From Desulfobacteraceae bacterium (GTDB taxonomy: Bacteria > Desulfobacterota > Desulfobacteria > Desulfobacterales > Desulfobacteraceae), in assembly GCA_024225895.1 (NCBI GenBank), contig JAAEMC010000090.1:1-10200 (forward strand): 10,200 nucleotides of DNA, read 5' to 3'. The notes below the pieces were generated by a model. The model saw only the letters and a program-made list of their open reading frames with translations, did no database searches and had not been told where the DNA came from. The position numbers and the translations under genes are program-made. Shown piece after piece: positions 7,034 through 10,200 of this stretch; the stretch's first letter is position 1, and the number at the start of each line of letters is the position of its first letter.

Positions 7034-8683
7034 TTGAAAATTAATACAAAAATCATAAAAACAACCGGCTTGGTTACGCTTTTGTTTTCCTTTTGGGTTT
7101 TTCTGGCAAATCCTGCATTGGGGAACACCCCTAAAAAAGTAGCCATTTTCCCCTTTACAATGAATTCTCCCCAGGATTTATCATTTTTACAAAACGGGCT
7201 TTACTCAATGCTCTCTTCTCGGCTGGCAGACCCGGGTAAAGTGGTTGTTCTTGAAAAACAGGCAGTTGAGGGTATCTTAAAGGAAGCACAGAAAAATGAA
7301 ACCACAAAAGGTGAAATGAACGAATCCAAGGCCCGGATGATCGGTGCTAATATTAATGTGGATTATGTTCTTTTTGGAAGCCTTACCCATTTTGGAGAGA
7401 GCATCAGTCTGGATGCCAATATGGTAGATGTAACCGGCCAAAAGCCGACACTCTCCTTTTTTAAGCAAAGTAATAATTTAGGTGACGTGATCCCTCTGGT
7501 CAACACCTTTGCTGGCGATGTTAACCAGAAAGTGTTTAACCGCAGCATCAGTAATGAATTGTACGCCCGGCCCCAACAAGGGCAGCAGGCGCCCGGCGGG
7601 TCGTTTCAGTATACGGAAGACGCCCAAAATCAATACCCCGGGGGGACATTTGTCGATAGCCGGCCCCGTTCAAAAGGCTTTATGACGCATCTGACACTTC
7701 AGGATTTTATCACCAGTATGGCGGCGGCGGATGTGGATAATGACGGTAAAATAGAAGTGGTCGTGGCCACGGAAACCACAATACAGATCTTTCGGGCAGA
7801 AGGGAATCAGCTGGTTCTGGAAAAGAAATTGGAATATGATTCCAGTGTGCGTATCGTTCGATTGGATATCGCAGACATCAATGGGAACGGGTATCCGGAA
7901 ATTTTTGCCACCAGTTTAAGTATCCATTTGGATGATCTTTCATCCTTTGTCGTTGAATACACCGGTACCCAGTATAAAACCCTGGTGGATGATGAAACCA
8001 TTTACTATGGAATTTTAGATGATAAAAAGGCCGGTACCAAGAGACTTATAGGTCAGTCAATCGGCAGAAACCCTTTTGATGCCCGTATTTATAATATGGA
8101 CTGGGACAATAACAGGTATAAAAAAGAAAAAAGGATTAGAATGCCTAGAAATATATCTGTGTTATCTATTGCAAAGGGTGCTGCTACCTTGGATGGGAAA
8201 ACGGAATATGTAGGTCTTAACAAGTATGGCCGGCTAACTATTTTTTCAGAGACTGGTGCCATTGAATGGGAAGGAAATGAAAAACACGGCGGCAGCGGCC
8301 ACTATTTTTTGCTGCCCCGAAATGATACGGACGGGTCCTTCAGGGAGCGGGTTTATTTGCAGCCAAGAGTCATTTTTTATGATTTTGATTCCAAGGATAA
8401 CCAAGAGTTGGTGGTTATAAAAAACCAGGAGCTGGGCGGCGGTAGTTTCGGACGGATCAAAAGATTCTACAAAGGCAATATTCAGGTTCTCTCCTGGAAT
8501 GGCATTGCCCTGTCCCCGTTGTTTCAAACCCAGTCTGTTCAAGGGTGGATCAGTGATATTGCCATTGCTGATTTTGATGATGACGGAATAGTGGAACTGA
8601 TAACCGCAGTAGTGGACCGTGACCGCAGTTCCTTTTTAAAACAGGGTAAAAAAAGCAATATAATTTCATATGATCTGAAATAG
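7034..8683 (+). CDS. Exported protein: FlgO/TolB-N-like domain plus FG-GAP/VCBS repeats
   Basis: A 549-residue secreted or periplasmic protein. Residues 1-30 are a Sec signal peptide (basic start, hydrophobic core at about 11-25, probable cleavage after ALG at 28-30). There is no lipobox Cys. Residues about 34-170 (KKVAIFPF...LYSMLSSRLADPGKVVVLEKQAVEGILKEA...VDYVLFGSLT) resemble the alpha/beta domain shared by FlgO, CsgG and the N-terminus of TolB-like proteins. A Gln/Pro/Gly-rich linker follows (about 180-205). Residues about 225-549 form a repeat region of FG-GAP/VCBS type with calcium-binding-style loops DVDNDG (233-238), DINGNG (281-286) and DFDDDG (513-518), plus a degenerate DFDSKDN (450-456), each followed by a short hydrophobic strand. 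This is consistent with a beta-propeller. The exact role is unknown; by analogy it could be an envelope assembly or scaffold factor. It starts with TTG and lies between mutL and a porin gene. Confidence 0.8.
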   Translation: MKINTKIIKTTGLVTLLFSFWVFLANPALGNTPKKVAIFPFTMNSPQDLSFLQNGLYSMLSSRLADPGKVVVLEKQAVEGILKEAQKNETTKGEMNESKARMIGANINVDYVLFGSLTHFGESISLDANMVDVTGQKPTLSFFKQSNNLGDVIPLVNTFAGDVNQKVFNRSISNELYARPQQGQQAPGGSFQYTEDAQNQYPGGTFVDSRPRSKGFMTHLTLQDFITSMAAADVDNDGKIEVVVATETTIQIFRAEGNQLVLEKKLEYDSSVRIVRLDIADINGNGYPEIFATSLSIHLDDLSSFVVEYTGTQYKTLVDDETIYYGILDDKKAGTKRLIGQSIGRNPFDARIYNMDWDNNRYKKEKRIRMPRNISVLSIAKGAATLDGKTEYVGLNKYGRLTIFSETGAIEWEGNEKHGGSGHYFLLPRNDTDGSFRERVYLQPRVIFYDFDSKDNQELVVIKNQELGGGSFGRIKRFYKGNIQVLSWNGIALSPLFQTQSVQGWISDIAIADFDDDGIVELITAVVDRDRSSFLKQGKKSNIISYDLK

Positions 8684-8687
8684 ATTG

Positions 8688-8740
8688 TAAAAAAGTGTAT
8701 CAGGAATGTTAAAAAAGTGTTGACAAAAACACCTAAAGTG
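8688..8740 (+). repeat. Three phased AAAGTG direct repeats at the porin promoter
   Basis: AAAGTG occurs at 8692-8697, 8714-8719 and 8735-8740, with start-to-start distances of 22 and 21 bases (two helical turns). The first two lie in the identical 11-mer TAAAAAAGTGT (8688-8698 and 8710-8720). The second ends at the first base of the -35 box and the third lies between -35 and -10. The layout suggests a regulator site on one face of the helix; the A-runs could also give intrinsic bending. Confidence 0.4.
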
Positions 8741-8747
8741 CTTTAAA
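8720..8747 (+). promoter_or_regulatory. Porin promoter (sigma-70 type)
   Basis: A perfect TTGACA at 8720-8725 is followed after 16 bases by TTTAAA at 8742-8747 (4 of 6 to TATAAT; TAAACA at 8744-8749 with an 18-base spacer is an alternative). Transcription would begin near 8755, giving a leader of about 90 bases before the porin ATG. The previous gene ends at 8683 and the porin needs high expression, so a dedicated promoter here is expected. Confidence 0.6.
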
Positions 8748-8801
8748 CAAGGTTTAATCTAAAGACAGATGTTTAAAAGGAGCATCCTGCCTTTAGCATA
8801 T

Positions 8802-8840
8802 CAGATGGTAAGTTTAATTCTAAAATGAATTAAAGGAGAA
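8802..8840 (+). promoter_or_regulatory. Porin mRNA leader with strong ribosome binding site
   Basis: The leader end contains CAGATGGTAAGTTTA, then TTAATTC (8814-8820), a 6-base loop and GAATTAA (8827-8833), a 7-bp potential hairpin abutting the Shine-Dalgarno AAAGGAG at 8832-8838. The ATG follows at 8845 after 6 bases. A close relative of this leader recurs at 10164-10200. Confidence 0.6.
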
Positions 8841-8844
8841 AAAG

Positions 8845-9888
8845 ATGAAAAAATTAATGGTAATTGTTGCTTCCTTATTACTGGTAGCATCAACTGCAGT
8901 AGCTGCAGACTGGAATTTTTACGGTTCTGCTCGTATTACAACTTTTGTAATGGATACTGACGCTATTGCCGGATCAACTGACACTACAAATTTGACTCAC
9001 GCACTTCAGGGTAACTCTCGTATCGGCGCAAGAGTAAAAGTAAATGATGCTGTTGGTGGACGTTTTGAATATGGTACTGGCGTCAATGTTCGTCTTCTTT
9101 ACGGTACTTGGAACTTTGGTGCAGGCCAGCTTCTCGTTGGTCAGACTTACTCACCTTTGAACCTGTTTTATTCCAACCAGGTTGTTGGTTCTGATAATGA
9201 TCTTCTGAATTACGGTGGTGTTTACTCCGGTCGTAATCCTATGATCAGACTTACATTCGGTGATTTCCAGCTTGGTTTCCTTCAGCCTTCTGCTTCAACG
9301 CTGAATACTGCAATTGCCGGTGCTTTCACTGAAGTTACTTTCCCGAAAGTCGAAGCAAGTTATAACATCAACTTCGGTGCTGTTGCTTTCACTGTTGCCG
9401 GTGGTTACAACACTTATGAGCTGACAAGCGGAAATGGTATTGCAGAAGATGTTGATGCTTATGAGCTTGCTATTGGTGCAAAAGTTAACTTTGGCCCGGC
9501 TTACATCGCTGGTGACTTCTGGTTAGGTCAGAACGTAGGTACATATGGTATGTACAACCAGCCTGTTGATGATGCCACTGTAACTGAAACAGCTACAACT
9601 ATGACTATTAATGACAATGATGCTTATGGTTTCCTCTTTGTCATTGGCGCCAAACTTAATGACATGTTCTCTTTTGAAGCAGGTTACGGTTGGTCTGAGG
9701 CAGAACTTGACATGGCCGGTGGCCAGGAAGACGATTGTCAGTCTTATTATGTACAGTCTACCATCACTTTCGCTCCTGGTGTATTCATCGTTCCTGAAAT
9801 CGGCGTTATGGATCAGAAACAGAATGCTGCTGGTGCAGAAGAAGCTGATACTGTATACTACGGTCTTAAATGGCAGATTAATTTCTAA
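8845..9888 (+). CDS. Outer-membrane porin
   Basis: A 347-residue beta-barrel porin for passive uptake of small solutes across the outer membrane. It has a textbook Sec signal peptide (MKKLMVIVASLLLVASTAVA, cleaved at about 20-21). The mature chain starts DWNFYGSARITTFV, and alternating polar/aromatic strands follow throughout (for example GTWNFGAGQLLVGQTYSP and SYNINFGAVAFTVAGGYNTY). It ends in GLKWQINF; a terminal Phe is the outer-membrane protein assembly signal read by BamA. Length fits the 16-stranded trimeric porin class, but strand number cannot be fixed by eye. There is a single Cys (298), in an acidic EDDCQ segment likely to be a loop. Codon use is strikingly biased (GGT, GTT, GCT, CGT, TTC, AAC) compared with neighbouring genes, a sign of very high expression. 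It has its own promoter and terminator. Substrate selectivity is unknown. Confidence 0.93.
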   Translation: MKKLMVIVASLLLVASTAVAADWNFYGSARITTFVMDTDAIAGSTDTTNLTHALQGNSRIGARVKVNDAVGGRFEYGTGVNVRLLYGTWNFGAGQLLVGQTYSPLNLFYSNQVVGSDNDLLNYGGVYSGRNPMIRLTFGDFQLGFLQPSASTLNTAIAGAFTEVTFPKVEASYNINFGAVAFTVAGGYNTYELTSGNGIAEDVDAYELAIGAKVNFGPAYIAGDFWLGQNVGTYGMYNQPVDDATVTETATTMTINDNDAYGFLFVIGAKLNDMFSFEAGYGWSEAELDMAGGQEDDCQSYYVQSTITFAPGVFIVPEIGVMDQKQNAAGAEEADTVYYGLKWQINF

Positions 9889-9937
9889 TCTGATTTATCA
9901 AGGATTAGATAACTAAAATACGGCCATCTGATAAATT

Positions 9938-9976
9938 AAAGCCTGGTGATCATTAGATCACCAGGCTTTTTGTTTT
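9938..9976 (+). terminator. Intrinsic terminator of the porin gene
   Basis: A perfect 14-bp stem pairs AAAGCCTGGTGATC (9938-9951) with GATCACCAGGCTTT (9956-9969) around the loop ATTA, followed by a T-rich run to 9976 interrupted by one G. It lies 49 bases after the porin stop. Only the + direction has a good T-tract. Confidence 0.93.
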
Positions 9977-10066
9977 TGAACAATCACAATCCTGATATTT
10001 TGTGCCTTCCTTTCCTCAAGATATAAAAAGTAAAATTTCCTTTGCCTGCAACAAAAAAGTTTGATC
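9977..10066. other. Spacer without recognisable feature
   Basis: With the terminator and the following promoter and leader, this belongs to a 312-base stretch (9889-10200) without a gene. Between the terminator and the next TTGACA I see no gene, RNA, hairpin or repeat; the sequence is A+T-rich and all frames are short. Confidence 0.5.
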
Positions 10067-10094
10067 TTGACATTGAAGATTTAACAAGTATATA
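10067..10094 (+). promoter_or_regulatory. Promoter for a gene starting just beyond the window
   Basis: A perfect TTGACA at 10067-10072 is followed after 16 bases by TATATA at 10089-10094 (or TATAGA at 10091-10096 after 18). A separate perfect TATAAT at 10121-10126 lacks a good -35. The element sits in the same relation to the following leader as the porin promoter at 8720, and downstream of a strong terminator, so it likely serves a separate transcription unit. Confidence 0.55.
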
Positions 10095-10163
10095 GACTTC
10101 AGTAATAGCCTAAATTATTATATAATGAAGATACCAGTTAAAAAATCATTAATTCTATTTAAC

Positions 10164-10200
10164 CAGATGGTAGTTTAAATTAAGTATATCTAAAGGAGAA
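10164..10200 (+). promoter_or_regulatory. Second porin-type leader with ribosome binding site, cut by window edge
   Basis: CAGATGGTAGTTTAA at 10164-10178 and TAAAGGAGAA at 10191-10200 match the two ends of the porin leader 8802-8840, with one base missing in the first block and a differing middle. The Shine-Dalgarno AAAGGAG at 10192-10198 would place a start codon near 10205 if the spacing equals that of the porin. The coding sequence itself is outside the window. Confidence 0.6.

Noticed and set aside
9893..9936. 8-bp inverted repeat ATTTATCA/TGATAAAT between the porin stop and the terminator
   Set aside because: All-weak pairs around a 28-base loop. The adjacent 14-bp terminator explains transcript ending.
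1..10200. CRISPR, tRNA/rRNA, IS, phage, toxin-antitoxin or defence genes
   Set aside because: None of the expected repeats, cloverleaf sequences, transposase or defence motifs were seen on either strand.

Overview
The window reads as a chromosomal housekeeping segment of a Gram-negative, moderately A+T-rich bacterium, most likely a sulfate-reducing Desulfobacterota member close to Desulfobacter/Desulfobacula. The envelope is Gram-negative (SPOR protein, outer-membrane porin with a C-terminal Phe, Sec signal peptides). MutL is of the endonuclease type found in bacteria without MutH, and GatCAB-type tRNA amidation genes are present. The lineage call is inferred from gene content and protein style, not from a search. 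Every gene I can support is on the + strand. I see no tRNA, rRNA, CRISPR, IS or phage sequence.

Left region (35-4692) is one tight, probably co-transcribed run: an acidic hypothetical protein, argS, a membrane-anchored SPOR-domain protein, gatC (overlapping the SPOR gene by 20 bases) and gatA. Two of these functions charge or correct aminoacyl-tRNAs (ArgRS; GatA/GatC of the Asp/Glu-tRNA amidotransferase). The SPOR protein links the run to septal peptidoglycan. gatB is not in the window.

Middle region (4693-6841) starts with a 180-base spacer holding a perfect -10 hexamer. It is followed by a 60-residue unrecognised protein and mutL, 10 bases apart.

Right region (6842-10200) is envelope-related. 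An exported protein joins a FlgO/CsgG/TolB-N-like N-terminal domain to FG-GAP/VCBS-type calcium-binding repeats. It starts with TTG behind a good Shine-Dalgarno. After it comes a porin gene with highly biased, high-expression-style codons, its own TTGACA promoter, a roughly 100-base leader and a perfect 14-bp intrinsic terminator. The last 140 bases carry a second TTGACA promoter and a leader that closely resembles the porin leader and stops just before a start codon. A second, paralogous porin gene therefore probably begins immediately beyond the window.

I found no convincing undescribed system. The observations most worth following are the duplicated porin leader, the helically phased AAAGTG repeats at the porin promoter, and the TolB-like architecture of the exported repeat protein.
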